64,000 nucleotides of DNA from Chloroflexota bacterium (GCA_018969295.1 JAGWYN010000017.1:1-64000), one strand, 5' to 3'; positions 37,682-46,330 are shown, numbered from the stretch's first letter. Notes: generated from the letters alone by a model not told the origin. Numbers and translations: made by a program.

Positions 37682-37832
37682 GTAAGCTCAATTGCAATCT
37701 TGAGAGCGTTTCAAAAGGGGCAAAAGCTGTGGAAGTTGCTTTGGGGGAGGAGGGAGGGGAGTGGCTCCGGCACGGGATGTGGTTGTCGCTTCGATCGCCA
37801 ATTTGACGAAAATCATTGTACGTGTCATTTTG

Positions 37833-37854
37833 ACAGCTGCGGTGCCGCAGCTGT
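37833..37854. promoter_or_regulatory. 22-bp palindrome upstream of the isomerase/sulfatase genes
   Basis: ACAGCTGCGG-TG-CCGCAGCTGT, perfect 10-bp arms. It starts inside a TTGACA (37830-37835) that could be a plus-strand -35, although the -10 17 bp downstream (GTTCAT) is poor. Candidate operator. Confidence 0.55.
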
Positions 37855-37882
37855 TCATTCAAGCGACGACAGACGAATCTTC

Positions 37883-37908
37883 AAGATACACAAGATACCA
37901 AGATACAG
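37883..37908 (+). repeat. Three tandem AAGATAC units in the leader
   Basis: AAGATACAC, AAGATACC and AAGATACAG lie head to tail 16 bp before the isomerase ATG. Possibly an activator or RNA-binding site; could also be slippage. Confidence 0.5.
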
Positions 37909-37924
37909 AGGAAAGGAACGTGCC

Positions 37925-38920
37925 ATGTCGAGAGCGGTTACTTTGTTTACGGGCCAGTGGGCGGATTTGCCGCTGGCGGAACTGGCCAAGAAAGTCAGCG
38001 GCTGGGGCTTTGATGGGCTCGAGCTGGCCTGTTGGGGGGACCATTTTGAGGTGGACAGGGCATTGGAGAGCGACCGGTATGTGCGGGAGAAACGCGACCT
38101 GCTGGCGCAGCATGGGTTGGGCTGCTGGGCGATCAGCACCCACCTGGTGGGCCAGTGTGTCTGCGACCCGATCGACGAGCGGCACAAGAGCATTTTGCCC
38201 GAACGGATCTGGGGAGACGGGCAGCCGGAGGGGGTGCGCCAGCGAGCGGCGGAGGAGGTCAAGAATGTGGCTCGGGCGGCCAGGCTTTTCGGGGTAGATG
38301 TGGTCAACGGCTTTACCGGGAGCAGTGTCTGGCACAAGCTTTACTTTTTTCCGCCGACCAGCGACGCCGAGATCGATGCGGGCTACCAAGATTTTGCCGA
38401 CCGTTGGGGTCCGATTCTGGATGTCTTTCAGTCAGAGGGGGTGCGTTTTGGGTTGGAGGTCCATCCGACCGAGATCGCCTACGACCTTCTCACCTTTGAG
38501 CGGGCTTTGGCGGCGGTGGGGGGGCATCCGGCCTTTGGGATCAACTTTGACCCCAGCCATCTGGTGCACCAGTTTATCGACCCAACCGAGCTGATCTATG
38601 CTTTTCCGGACCGCATCTTTCACGCTCATATCAAAGATGCCAAAGTCAGTCTGACCGGGCGCAACAGCATTCTGTCGTCGCATCTGAGCTTTGGCGACCG
38701 GCGGCGGGGGTGGGACTTTGTTTCTCCCGGGCGGGGGGATGTCAAGTGGGACCCGATCGTGCGGGCTTTGAATCGGATTGGCTATCAGGGGCCGCTCTCG
38801 ATCGAGTGGGAAGACAGCGGCATGGATCGGGATTTTGGGGCGCCTGAGTCGTTGGCGCTGATGCGGCGGATGGATTTTACCCCTTCTGGGGTGGCTTTTG
38901 ACGCTGCCTTTGCCAAGTAG
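37925..38920 (+). CDS. Sugar phosphate isomerase/epimerase (xylose-isomerase-like TIM barrel)
   Basis: 331 residues from the ATG at 37925 with AAAGGAA upstream; the longer open frame has no support. AP-endonuclease-2 / xylose-isomerase-like TIM barrel. Probable metal ligands lie in FGLEVHPTEIAYD (Glu), GINFDPSHLVHQ (Asp/His), FHAHIKDAK (His/Asp) and SIEWEDSG (Glu). Enzymes of this family isomerise or epimerise sugars, inositols or keto-sugars; the particular substrate cannot be assigned. A sulfatase gene follows after 53 bp on the same strand, and the stop lies inside a tandem repeat. Confidence 0.9.
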   Translation: MSRAVTLFTGQWADLPLAELAKKVSGWGFDGLELACWGDHFEVDRALESDRYVREKRDLLAQHGLGCWAISTHLVGQCVCDPIDERHKSILPERIWGDGQPEGVRQRAAEEVKNVARAARLFGVDVVNGFTGSSVWHKLYFFPPTSDAEIDAGYQDFADRWGPILDVFQSEGVRFGLEVHPTEIAYDLLTFERALAAVGGHPAFGINFDPSHLVHQFIDPTELIYAFPDRIFHAHIKDAKVSLTGRNSILSSHLSFGDRRRGWDFVSPGRGDVKWDPIVRALNRIGYQGPLSIEWEDSGMDRDFGAPESLALMRRMDFTPSGVAFDAAFAK

Positions 38921-38949
38921 CGCTGCCAAGTAGCGCTGCCAAGTAGCAC
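38911..38949 (+). repeat. Three 13-bp tandem repeats across the isomerase stop codon
   Basis: TGCCAAGTAGCGC occurs at 38911-38923 and 38924-38936, then TGCCAAGTAGCAC at 38937-38949. The first copy contains the TAG stop; the copies shift frame by one each, so only the first is read as a stop. Looks like replication slippage. Confidence 0.85.
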
Positions 38950-38973
38950 TGGGCCTTGTGCGGGGAGGGGGCA

Positions 38974-40347
38974 ATGGGCTGCAACATTTTGTTGATTCAT
39001 GTCGACCAGCACCGTGCCGATGCGCTGGGGGTAAATGGCCACCGGGCTGTTCCGACGCCCAATCTGGATCGTCTGGCGGCGGAAGGGGTCAATTTTTCTC
39101 AAGCGTTCTGTCCGATTGCGGTTTGCACCCCTGCGCGCACTTCGCTGTTGACCGGGCTCTACCCGACCCAGCATGGCTGTCTGGTGAACCCTGGCAGTGA
39201 GGGGTATCGTCCGGCGTCGGAGCAGCTGCCGCTCTTCAGCCAGCTGCTTCGACGTCAGGGCTATCGGCTGGGCTATGTCGGCAAGTGGTCGGTCGGGTTG
39301 GAAGCGTCGCCGTCGGCCTGTGGCTTTGAGGGGTATGTGGCTGCTGCCAACTATCGGCTCTGGCGGCAGCAGCAGGGGTTGCCGCCAGAGCCGGGGGGGT
39401 GGTTTGGGGAACCCGATCGGGCGGCCACCCCGGCGCAGAGTGCGCCTGGCTGGGGGGCAGATCAGGTGCTGCAGCAGCTCGACGCTGCTGTAGCGGAGGG
39501 CCGTCCATTTTTCATTCGTTGGGATCCGGAGGAGCCCCATTTGCCTTCTCGCCCTCCCGAGCCTTACGCTTCTTTGGTGGATCCGGCTCGGCTGGAGCCG
39601 TGGGCCAGTTTTCCGGATTCATTGGCCCACAAGCCCTACATTCAGCGCCAGCAGCTGCGTTCGTGGGGAATTGAGGGGTGGGGTTGGGAGCATTGGGCGC
39701 CGGTTGTGGCGCGCTATCTGGGGGTGGTGGCGTTGATCGACCACCAGGTCGGGCGGTTGCTTGACCGTCTGGACGCCTTGGGGGTGGCGGAGAACACGCT
39801 GGTGGTCTACACGAGCGACCACGGCGATCTTTGTGGTGGCCACGGCATGATCGACAAGCATTACGTGATGTACGACGATGTGATGCGGGTGCCGTTGCTT
39901 CTGCGTTGGCCGGGGCGGCTGCCGGCGGGGCGGACGGTTGACACGTTGTTGACGGCTGCGCTGGATCTAGCGGCCACCTTCTGTGTGGCAGCGGGGGTTG
40001 AGCCGCCGGCCAGTTTTGTGGGCCATGATCTGGTGGGGTTGGTCGACGGGCAGCCGCAGGCCCGTCGAGACCGTGTGTTTGCCAGCTATCATGGTGCTCA
40101 GTTTGGTGCTTACAGCCAGCGCATGGTGCGCACGCGCCACTGGAAGTACATTTGGAACCTCACGGCCGAAGATGAGCTCTATCATCTGGCTGCAGATCCT
40201 GGTGAACTGCGCAACCTGGCTGCGGACCCTGGCTCGGCGGCCAGGTTGGGGGAGCTGCGCGGCTCGCTGCTTGGTTGGCTGGAGGAGACGGGTGACCCGC
40301 TGCTCAACGAATGGACGCGGCGTCAGCTCACTTCTGCTGTGTTGTGA
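38974..40347 (+). CDS. Sulfatase, formylglycine-dependent (Cys type)
   Basis: 457 residues from the ATG at 38974 with GGGGAGGGGG upstream. Alkaline-phosphatase-fold sulfatase: metal-binding VDQHRAD near the N-terminus, the Cys-type modification motif CTPAR (Cys51, the future formylglycine), GYVGKWS, and second metal site in VYTSDHGDLCGGHGM. No signal peptide is seen, so it acts in the cytoplasm on imported sulfated sugars unless the start is misplaced. Cys-type sulfatases need a maturation enzyme, which is not encoded here. Together with fucI and the fucosidase it hints at sulfated fucose-containing glycans. Confidence 0.93.
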   Translation: MGCNILLIHVDQHRADALGVNGHRAVPTPNLDRLAAEGVNFSQAFCPIAVCTPARTSLLTGLYPTQHGCLVNPGSEGYRPASEQLPLFSQLLRRQGYRLGYVGKWSVGLEASPSACGFEGYVAAANYRLWRQQQGLPPEPGGWFGEPDRAATPAQSAPGWGADQVLQQLDAAVAEGRPFFIRWDPEEPHLPSRPPEPYASLVDPARLEPWASFPDSLAHKPYIQRQQLRSWGIEGWGWEHWAPVVARYLGVVALIDHQVGRLLDRLDALGVAENTLVVYTSDHGDLCGGHGMIDKHYVMYDDVMRVPLLLRWPGRLPAGRTVDTLLTAALDLAATFCVAAGVEPPASFVGHDLVGLVDGQPQARRDRVFASYHGAQFGAYSQRMVRTRHWKYIWNLTAEDELYHLAADPGELRNLAADPGSAARLGELRGSLLGWLEETGDPLLNEWTRRQLTSAVL

Positions 40348-40379
40348 GGCTGTGTTGTGAGGGGATGCGAACGGGATTT

Positions 40380-40413
40380 GCTGGCGGGTGCAGGGCGTCC
40401 TGCACCCGCCAGC
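40380..40413. terminator. Hairpin between convergent sulfatase and dehydratase genes
   Basis: Perfect 15-bp stem GCTGGCGGGTGCAGG / CCTGCACCCGCCAGC, loop GCGT, 4 bp from the stop of the minus-strand gene and 32 bp after the sulfatase stop. Probably serves both directions; no T-tract. Confidence 0.7.
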
Positions 40414-40417
40414 CTGG

Positions 40418-43111
40418 TCAGAGGGAGATCCCCATCAGCCCGCGGGCGATTTGAAAGTCGATGTTGCCCAGTTGGAGCCGTTGGGGGATGGAGCGGTGGC
40501 TGGCCAGGTCGCCCAGCTTTTCCAGGATCTGGTTGGCCCAGTGGCTGTCGTCGCCGCTGAGGAAGAGATCCAATTCTGTGCGGCGGTCGGCTGGGCAGTC
40601 GGCTGCCAGCTCGAGAACTGGCACGAGTGGGTGGCCTTGGATGGGGTGTGCGCCGACGTAGGCCAGCACGGCGTCCACGCCGGTGGCTCCCAGCCCGGTC
40701 AGAATTTCGACTGGGTGGTCGGTGGGGGTGGCCATGATGTGGAATCCTGGATGGAGTGGCTGTTCGGCGTATGCCAGGGAGGGGCTCCAGGGGGTGGGGG
40801 GGAGCAGTGTCTGTTCGATGAAGGTGGGGGTATGGGGCAGGTAGCCGGACTCGGCGGCGACGACTGTGCCGCCGGCGGCGGCGACGGCGGTGGCGACGTG
40901 GGCCAGGCTGCGGGCGGCGGCGGGGGGGAGTGGGGCAGTGGCGACCAGGCCGATGCGCAGGGTGGCGAGGCTGCCGTCGGCAGGGTGTGCGGGAGCGGCA
41001 GGGTGTGTGTGGAACCAATTTTCGATGCGGTCGAGCACCTGGGCGATGCCGCCGTCCAGCTGTACGCTGGCCCAGCCGAAGCGGTGGAGATCGCAGCCGC
41101 GTTCGCTCAGCGAGCGGCGCATGAAGTCATTGTGCATCACCTCGCAGCCATGTTCGAGCAGCAGGCAGCGTTCGACCATGGGGTGGGTTGCGTAGCCGAG
41201 CAGGGTGGGCGCTGACATGGTGATGGCGGCTCCGGTCGCATCGGAACAACCTTCGGTATGGACCAGGGAGACATACCGGGTGCGTGTCGGGCCGAGCCCG
41301 ACTTTGCGACGGTTGAGCCGTTCTGCGGCCAGGCGGGCGACCTGGGCGGCGCAGAGGCTGGTGGGGATCACCATGCCAACCTGTTCGAAGACGGGGCCTC
41401 CGGCGGCGGCGAGGGCGGGGTAGTGGAAGGTCAGCGGGGAGACAGGGGGGTGGACCGGCAGGGGGGATCGGTCGGGGCGGGGGCTGCTGGGTCTCTCTGC
41501 GGCAGTGCCGGGCTGTTGGCGCCAGTTGCGCCAGATCTGAACCTGGGCGTGGCCGGCCAGTTCGCCGGTTGTGCGTTCGCCTGAAGCGACGCGCAGGGTG
41601 CGTTCGACCAGATCCAGGCCGAGCTGCTCCATAGGGACGCCGTCGAGGTAGGCGCCGGCGTTGACATCCATGTCTTTGGAGAGGAGTTCGAAGCGGGGGG
41701 TGGTGGTGACGATCTTGAGGGTAGGCACGAAGGGGAAATTGGTGACCGAGCCGTTGCCGGTTGTGAAATAGATCACGGTGCAGCCGGAGGCTACCTGTCC
41801 GGCGACGCTTTCCAGATCCAGGCCAGGGGTGTCCATAAAGTAGAAGCCGGGTTCGGGCATGCGTTCGCTGTAGTCGAGTGCGCCATCGAGCCGGGTTTCC
41901 GGGTGTTTTTTCTGGGCGGCGCCGATCGATTTAAGGATGATATTGTAGAGTCCACGAAACTTGTTGCCATCTGACGGATTGCCTTCGGCGGAGGTGTCGT
42001 GCGCGGCGGCATAGTCGATAAAGCGTTGGCGGATGGCCAGGTAGCGTTCGGCGGTGGCGAGGTCTTTGACGTGGGCCAGCATATAGGGTTCGGCGCCGAT
42101 CAGCTCGGGGGTTTCGGCGATATTGGCATAACCGCCGCAGCGGACAAAATGGTGGGCGGCCCAGCCGATCAGGGGGTTGGCTGAGATCCCGGAAAAGGCA
42201 TCGGAGCCGCCGCATTGCAGGGCGACTTTGAGGTGGGCAGCGGAGACCAGGGTCCGTGGGGTGGCGTTGACGGGTTCCAGCCAGCGCAGCACATGGGCGG
42301 TGGCGGTTTGCAGGGTTTCTTCAAACGACGCTTCCAGCGACATAAACGCATGCAGGGTGTCGTCGATGGGGTAGCCGTTTTCGGACAGGAAGGTGCGCAG
42401 CACGGTGTTGTTGATCGGTTCCCAGCCGGCGTCGACGGCGAGCACGGCACCGACGTTTGGGTGGACCAGGAAGCCGGCCAGGGTGCGCAGGACATGCTGG
42501 TGGTTGTTGGCGGCGGGGACGCTGCCCTCGGTGTGGGCGGCGGCGACGATGCCGTCGAGATTGGGCCACTCTTTGGCCAGCCCTTGGAGCCGTTCTTCGA
42601 GGGCTCGCACAAAGCTGCCGGTGGCCGAACTGGTGCCGAGCAGGACGATGAAATTGCGTGTGCCGACCCCGCGGGCGGGGCTCCGTTGAAAGCCCCAGAA
42701 AGAGGGGGGGGACTCGACTGCTGAGGGGGGCGGGGCGGGTTGAAAGGTGGCCGGGTGGAGGTGGTAGTCGACTGCGCTGTCGGCGAAGTTGGGCTGGTCG
42801 GGCAGATCGGCGCGCACGCTGCGCAGCCGCAGCGAGTGGAGGGTGCGTTCGTTGCAGACATAGGTGCCGGGCTCGATCGGCTGCAGGGCAGTTCCGAAGG
42901 GCAGGTTCCAAGAGAGGAGCCGTTCGCCGGCGCGGATCGGGCGCACTGCGAAGCGATGTCCTTCCAGCACGGTATGGGAGAGCGGGTGTGGGTGGCCATC
43001 GACGGTGACCAGTTCGCCGGCTTCGAGGCGGCGGGTGGCGATGGCGGTGTTGTCGCCGGGCATAGGCAGGCGGGCGACGGCGGCAAGTTCGTACGTGTCA
43101 GCAGTCTGCAT
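40418..43111 (-). CDS. UxaA-family sugar-acid dehydratase (altronate/galactarate type) with duplicated catalytic domain
   Basis: 897 residues from the ATG at 43111 (GGAG upstream), far longer than the roughly 500 of UxaA. Residues 1-100 form the SAF domain. Residues 146-535 are a UxaA/GarD catalytic domain with GTRNFIVLL, QCGGSDAFSGISANPLIG (299-316) and TGNGSVTNFPFVPTLKIVT. Residues 577-870 look like a second copy: EQVGMVIPTSLCAAQVARL, VHTEGCSDATG (617-627), and a degenerate counterpart of the tail. The first copy has HTEGS where family members have a Cys (HTxGC); the second has the Cys but lacks CGGSD. The likely reaction is dehydration of an aldonate or aldarate to a 2-keto-3-deoxy acid. 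Confidence 0.85.
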   Translation of the reverse strand: MQTADTYELAAVARLPMPGDNTAIATRRLEAGELVTVDGHPHPLSHTVLEGHRFAVRPIRAGERLLSWNLPFGTALQPIEPGTYVCNERTLHSLRLRSVRADLPDQPNFADSAVDYHLHPATFQPAPPPSAVESPPSFWGFQRSPARGVGTRNFIVLLGTSSATGSFVRALEERLQGLAKEWPNLDGIVAAAHTEGSVPAANNHQHVLRTLAGFLVHPNVGAVLAVDAGWEPINNTVLRTFLSENGYPIDDTLHAFMSLEASFEETLQTATAHVLRWLEPVNATPRTLVSAAHLKVALQCGGSDAFSGISANPLIGWAAHHFVRCGGYANIAETPELIGAEPYMLAHVKDLATAERYLAIRQRFIDYAAAHDTSAEGNPSDGNKFRGLYNIILKSIGAAQKKHPETRLDGALDYSERMPEPGFYFMDTPGLDLESVAGQVASGCTVIYFTTGNGSVTNFPFVPTLKIVTTTPRFELLSKDMDVNAGAYLDGVPMEQLGLDLVERTLRVASGERTTGELAGHAQVQIWRNWRQQPGTAAERPSSPRPDRSPLPVHPPVSPLTFHYPALAAAGGPVFEQVGMVIPTSLCAAQVARLAAERLNRRKVGLGPTRTRYVSLVHTEGCSDATGAAITMSAPTLLGYATHPMVERCLLLEHGCEVMHNDFMRRSLSERGCDLHRFGWASVQLDGGIAQVLDRIENWFHTHPAAPAHPADGSLATLRIGLVATAPLPPAAARSLAHVATAVAAAGGTVVAAESGYLPHTPTFIEQTLLPPTPWSPSLAYAEQPLHPGFHIMATPTDHPVEILTGLGATGVDAVLAYVGAHPIQGHPLVPVLELAADCPADRRTELDLFLSGDDSHWANQILEKLGDLASHRSIPQRLQLGNIDFQIARGLMGISL

Positions 43112-43416
43112 ACAGATTCTCCAACCGGTCAAAAAATGAATACAATCCAGGCAGCGACGTATTGTAAGGCGATCCGGGCATTGAGCTGGTTTGGGCTCTG
43201 GCCGGTGCCGGGAGGTTCCTCTGGGCAGAGGGGCCTCTGGTTGACGCCAGAGATCTGATTGTAACACGATCTGGGGGCAGGGCTTCAATCGAGGAAACCG
43301 TTCAGGGGGTTACGAGATGCAACGATAACGGGTATAATCCTTTTTAGACCACAACGGTTGCGGGAGGCAGCAATGTCAAACCACAAAAGAGGGATGGAAA
43401 CAATAGAGGAGTGCTC
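43112..43416. other. Divergent intergenic region with hairpins
   Basis: 305 bp. Two adjacent small hairpins (CCTCTG-GG-CAGAGG and CTCTGG-N6-CCAGAG, about 43216-43252) lie on the dehydratase side. The plus-strand promoter of the START-domain gene is at 43310-43338. No clear -35/-10 pair was found for the dehydratase. No gene seen. Confidence 0.5.
43310..43338 (+). promoter_or_regulatory. Promoter of the START-domain gene
   Basis: Perfect TATAAT -10 (43333-43338) with TTACGA 17 bp upstream (43310-43315, weak -35). Start site near 43345, leader about 70 nt. Confidence 0.6.
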
Positions 43417-43824
43417 ATGAAGATCACAGTGGAAACCACCGTTCGTGCCCCCATCGAGAAAGTATGGAAGGCCTACACGACTCCGGAGGACATCGTTCAG
43501 TGGAACGCGGCGTCCGATGACTGGCATACCACCAAGTCGAGCGTAGACCTTCGAGTGGGAGGGGAGTTTTCGTCCCGTATGGAAGCAAAGGATGGCAGCT
43601 TTGGCTTCGACTTTGCGGGAACCTACACCAACGTCATTACGAAGAGTCTGTTGGAGTATTCGTTCGGCGATCGAAATGTTCGAGTCGAGTTCAAGGAAAA
43701 TCCGAGCGGCGTGAACGTGAGGGTCTCATTTGACGCTGAAACGACCCATCCTCTTGAGCATCAGCGAGATGGCTGGCAGGCAATTCTCAACAACTTCCAG
43801 CGTCACGTCGCAAGCCTGAAGTAG
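43417..43824 (+). CDS. SRPBCC/AHSA1-type START-domain protein
   Basis: 135 residues from the ATG at 43417 with GAGGAG 6 nt upstream. The START-like helix-grip fold is recognisable from TVRAPIEKVWKAYTTPEDIVQWN, VGGEFSSRMEAKDG and the C-terminal helix HQRDGWQAILNNFQRHVASL. Such proteins bind small hydrophobic ligands or act like Aha1 C-terminal domains; no specific role can be given. It is visibly less GC-rich than its neighbours and sits alone behind its own promoter, so recent acquisition is possible. Confidence 0.9.
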   Translation: MKITVETTVRAPIEKVWKAYTTPEDIVQWNAASDDWHTTKSSVDLRVGGEFSSRMEAKDGSFGFDFAGTYTNVITKSLLEYSFGDRNVRVEFKENPSGVNVRVSFDAETTHPLEHQRDGWQAILNNFQRHVASLK

Positions 43825-43891
43825 AGTGCTGGCAGAAAACGGTTTGCTGCAGTCGAGGGCCGGTTTCCTCTACTGAAAAGAGGCTTCCTGG

Positions 43892-43897
43892 TATAAT
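43892..43897 (+). promoter_or_regulatory. TATAAT -10 element directly ahead of a possible leaderless start
   Basis: TATAAT ends 9 bp before an in-frame ATG at 43907. No convincing -35 was found. If used, transcripts would begin at or near that ATG; the alternative ATG at 43949 has a ribosome site instead. Confidence 0.45.
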
Positions 43898-43948
43898 TGT
43901 GTGGGTATGGGTCGACCGTTCTTTTACAACGATGACAGGAAGGCTTTG

Positions 43949-44383
43949 ATGGAACCAACACTCCGCAAGGGGACCACACCTTCTTCTGTGCTGCAGCGCA
44001 TGCTGACCCTCAAGCTCAAGATGGGGACGGAGAGCGATCTGGGGGGCCTCTATCGGTATTTTGTCGAAAATTTGGGGGGAAACGACGAATTTTTGCGTCT
44101 GGGTGTGGAGACCCGCCGTCCCCAGATTGTCCAGCGGGTGACAGAAATTGCCGGGTCGATTTTTCAGGAGAGAGTGTTGTCGCTGCAGCGGAGCCGCATG
44201 GTGCGCATTGTAGAGGGCCGCTTCACCCATGGCTCGCTCATTTTTCAGGAGCAGGTAGCGACCTTTTTTTATTTTGAGGAAATTGACAGCGGCCTGGCGG
44301 TCTTTCTGGTTCCCCCGTTTGTTGCTGAAACAAAGGAGTTGGCCCGTTTTTCGCTCCGTCGGTTGCAGGAAGATGGCGGGTAG
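43949..44383 (+). CDS. Conserved-looking hypothetical protein upstream of moeA
   Basis: 144 residues from the ATG at 43949, chosen for AGGAAGG 7 nt upstream; an ATG at 43907 would give 158 residues from a possibly leaderless transcript. The protein is soluble and mixed alpha/beta, with LKLKMGTESDLGGLYRYF, an Arg-rich middle and a more hydrophobic beta-like C-terminal half (VATFFYFEEIDSGLAVFLVP). I do not recognise a family. It is followed after about 100 bp by the molybdopterin genes on the same strand, so it may be co-transcribed with them, but no functional link can be shown. Confidence 0.7.
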   Translation: MEPTLRKGTTPSSVLQRMLTLKLKMGTESDLGGLYRYFVENLGGNDEFLRLGVETRRPQIVQRVTEIAGSIFQERVLSLQRSRMVRIVEGRFTHGSLIFQEQVATFFYFEEIDSGLAVFLVPPFVAETKELARFSLRRLQEDGG

Positions 44384-44485
44384 CTCCGAGCGTTGGGTGG
44401 CCTGGCTGCCCCTGACCGGGGTTTGTCGCCGGGTCTGCGGCGGGTTGGCGGCGACGATTTTGCATTGGAGAGACGGAGCAGAGTG

Positions 44486-45745
44486 ATGGTGGGATCCAGT
44501 GAACCGTTGCTTGAGGTCGAGGAGGCGTTGCGCATCGTGTTGGCACAGGCGGTGCCGTTGGTGCCGGTCTGGGTCTCTTTGTCGGCGGCGCGCGGCCATA
44601 TTTTGGCGGCAGCGGTCACGGCTGCACAGCCGTTGCCCCCTTTTCCGGCTTCGGTCAAAGACGGCTATGCGGTGGTGGCCGCCGACGGGCCCGGCGACTA
44701 TCCGGTCATTGGGGCGGTCACTGCCGGTCGGGTTGCAGGTTTTACGGTAAAACCGGGCACTGTGGCCTACATCACGACTGGGGCGCCGCTGCCGGCAGGG
44801 GCCGATGCGGTGGTGATGGTCGAAGAGACCGAGGCTCTGCCGGGGGAGCAGTCTGTGCGGGTGCGGGCCAGGGTGGTGTCTGGGGCCGACGTGCGTCCGA
44901 TCGGCTACGATGTGGCAGCCGGTCAGGAAGTTTTGGCAGCTGGAACCCGGCTTGGGGCGGCTGAGATCGGTCTGTTGGCGACCCTGGGCATTTCGACGGT
45001 CTTGGTGTATCCGCAGCCGAGAGTGGCGCTTTTGTCGACGGGCGACGAGCTGGTGGCTGCCGGTGCTCGGCTGGGGCCTGGGCAGATCTATGACAGCAAC
45101 CGGCCGGCGCTGGCGGCTGCGGTGGAGGCGATGGGCGGGGTGGTCGTCGACCTGGGTATGGTGGGCGACACGCGGGCTGCGCTGGTGGAGGCAGTCGAGC
45201 GGGGGGTTGAGGAAGCAGATCTGCTGTTGACCTCGGGAGGGGTGTCGCTCGGGGAGCTGGATCTGCTCAAACCGCTGTTGGGAGAGCTGGGGGTCGTTCA
45301 TTTTGGGCGTTTGCGCATGAAACCGGGCAAGCCCTGCACCTTTGCCACGGTGGAGCGAGCTGGGCGTCGGCGGCTGGTCTTTGCGTTGCCGGGCAACCCA
45401 GCCAGCAGCCTGGTCACATTTTACCTATTGGGGGTGCCGGCGCTCCGTCGGCTGGCGGGGTGGGTGCATCCGCAGCTGGTGCGGGTGCAGGTCTGTCTGG
45501 AGGAGGCGCTGCGGCTGGACCCGGAGCGGCCCGAGTACCATCGTGTTGTGGTGCGTTGGGAGACAAGCCGGGGGGGTCTGGTAGCAGCCAGCACAGGCAA
45601 CCAGGCGAGCAGTCGGCTGCTCAGTTTGCGTTCAGCCAATGCGTTGCTTGAGCTGCCGCGCGGCGAGGGGTTGCTGGCGGCAGGGAGCAGCGTGTCGGCG
45701 CTATTGATCGGTGATTTGGTATCCTTTCCGTTGTCGGAGGGGTAG
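44486..45745 (+). CDS. moeA: Molybdopterin molybdotransferase MoeA
   Basis: 419 residues from the ATG at 44486 with GGAG upstream. It inserts molybdate into adenylylated molybdopterin to give molybdenum cofactor. Landmarks: PPFPASVKDGYAVVA near the N-terminus, YITTGAPLPAGADAVVMVE, LLSTGDELV, GQIYDSNRPAL, LLTSGGVSLG and FALPGNPASSLVTF. All are in the expected order, and length is normal. It starts a plus-strand run moeA-moaC-moaD-moaE; moaA and a MogA-like gene are not in the window. Confidence 0.97.
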   Translation: MVGSSEPLLEVEEALRIVLAQAVPLVPVWVSLSAARGHILAAAVTAAQPLPPFPASVKDGYAVVAADGPGDYPVIGAVTAGRVAGFTVKPGTVAYITTGAPLPAGADAVVMVEETEALPGEQSVRVRARVVSGADVRPIGYDVAAGQEVLAAGTRLGAAEIGLLATLGISTVLVYPQPRVALLSTGDELVAAGARLGPGQIYDSNRPALAAAVEAMGGVVVDLGMVGDTRAALVEAVERGVEEADLLLTSGGVSLGELDLLKPLLGELGVVHFGRLRMKPGKPCTFATVERAGRRRLVFALPGNPASSLVTFYLLGVPALRRLAGWVHPQLVRVQVCLEEALRLDPERPEYHRVVVRWETSRGGLVAASTGNQASSRLLSLRSANALLELPRGEGLLAAGSSVSALLIGDLVSFPLSEG

Positions 45746-45759
45746 ACACAGGAGGAGTG

Positions 45760-46245
45760 ATGGCGACACTGACCCATCTGGATGCAGCGGGCCATGCTGC
45801 GATGGTCGATGTTGGCGACAAAGCGGTGACGGTGCGTGTGGCGGTGGCGGCGGGTGAAGTGCGGATGGCGCCGGCCACATTGGCTGTGCTGCGTGCTGGG
45901 ACGGCGCCGAAGGGGGATGTGCTGGCCGCGGCACGCATCGCCGGCATCATGGCTGCCAAACGGACGCCGGAGCTGATCCCGCTCTGCCACACGCTGTTGC
46001 TGACCCACGTGGGGGTTGACTTTGTGCTCGATGAAGGGGAGAGCCGGGTTCAGATCAAGGCGACGGTGCGCTGCAAAGGGCAGACAGGGGTGGAGATGGA
46101 GGCGTTGACTGCGGTCAGTGTGGCGGCACTTACCCTCTACGACATGGTGAAGGCCATCGACAAAGAGATGGTGATCGGGGCCATCTGTCTGCTGGAGAAG
46201 CGGGGGGGGCAGTCAGGGGAGTGGCGGCGCGGCGAAGGGCCGTGA
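45760..46245 (+). CDS. moaC: Cyclic pyranopterin monophosphate synthase MoaC
   Basis: 161 residues from the ATG at 45760, preceded by AGGAGG. It converts the MoaA product to cyclic pyranopterin monophosphate. MoaC signatures: MVDVGDKAVTVRVAVA, AAKRTPELIPLCHTLLLTHV, and GVEMEALTAVSVAALTLYDM followed by KAIDKEMVI. The active-site Lys, His and Asp of these motifs are present. It lies 14 bp after moeA. Confidence 0.97.
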   Translation: MATLTHLDAAGHAAMVDVGDKAVTVRVAVAAGEVRMAPATLAVLRAGTAPKGDVLAAARIAGIMAAKRTPELIPLCHTLLLTHVGVDFVLDEGESRVQIKATVRCKGQTGVEMEALTAVSVAALTLYDMVKAIDKEMVIGAICLLEKRGGQSGEWRRGEGP

Positions 46246-46330
46246 TCGGTGCTCAAAAAATGTAGAGCGAAAACCGTGGGCGAGGCGGTGGCTGGGCGAG
46301 GCGGTGTTGAGCCTTGGAGGCAGGAGGAGT

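Larger units (their letters stand above)
37527..37924. other. Divergent intergenic region between rhodopsin and sugar-isomerase genes
   Basis: 398 bp without a supported gene. It carries the rhodopsin promoter with an internal palindrome (37653-37681), a 22-bp palindrome (37833-37854) overlapping TTGACA on the plus strand, and three tandem AAGATAC-type units (37883-37908) just ahead of the isomerase ribosome site. Confidence 0.6.
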
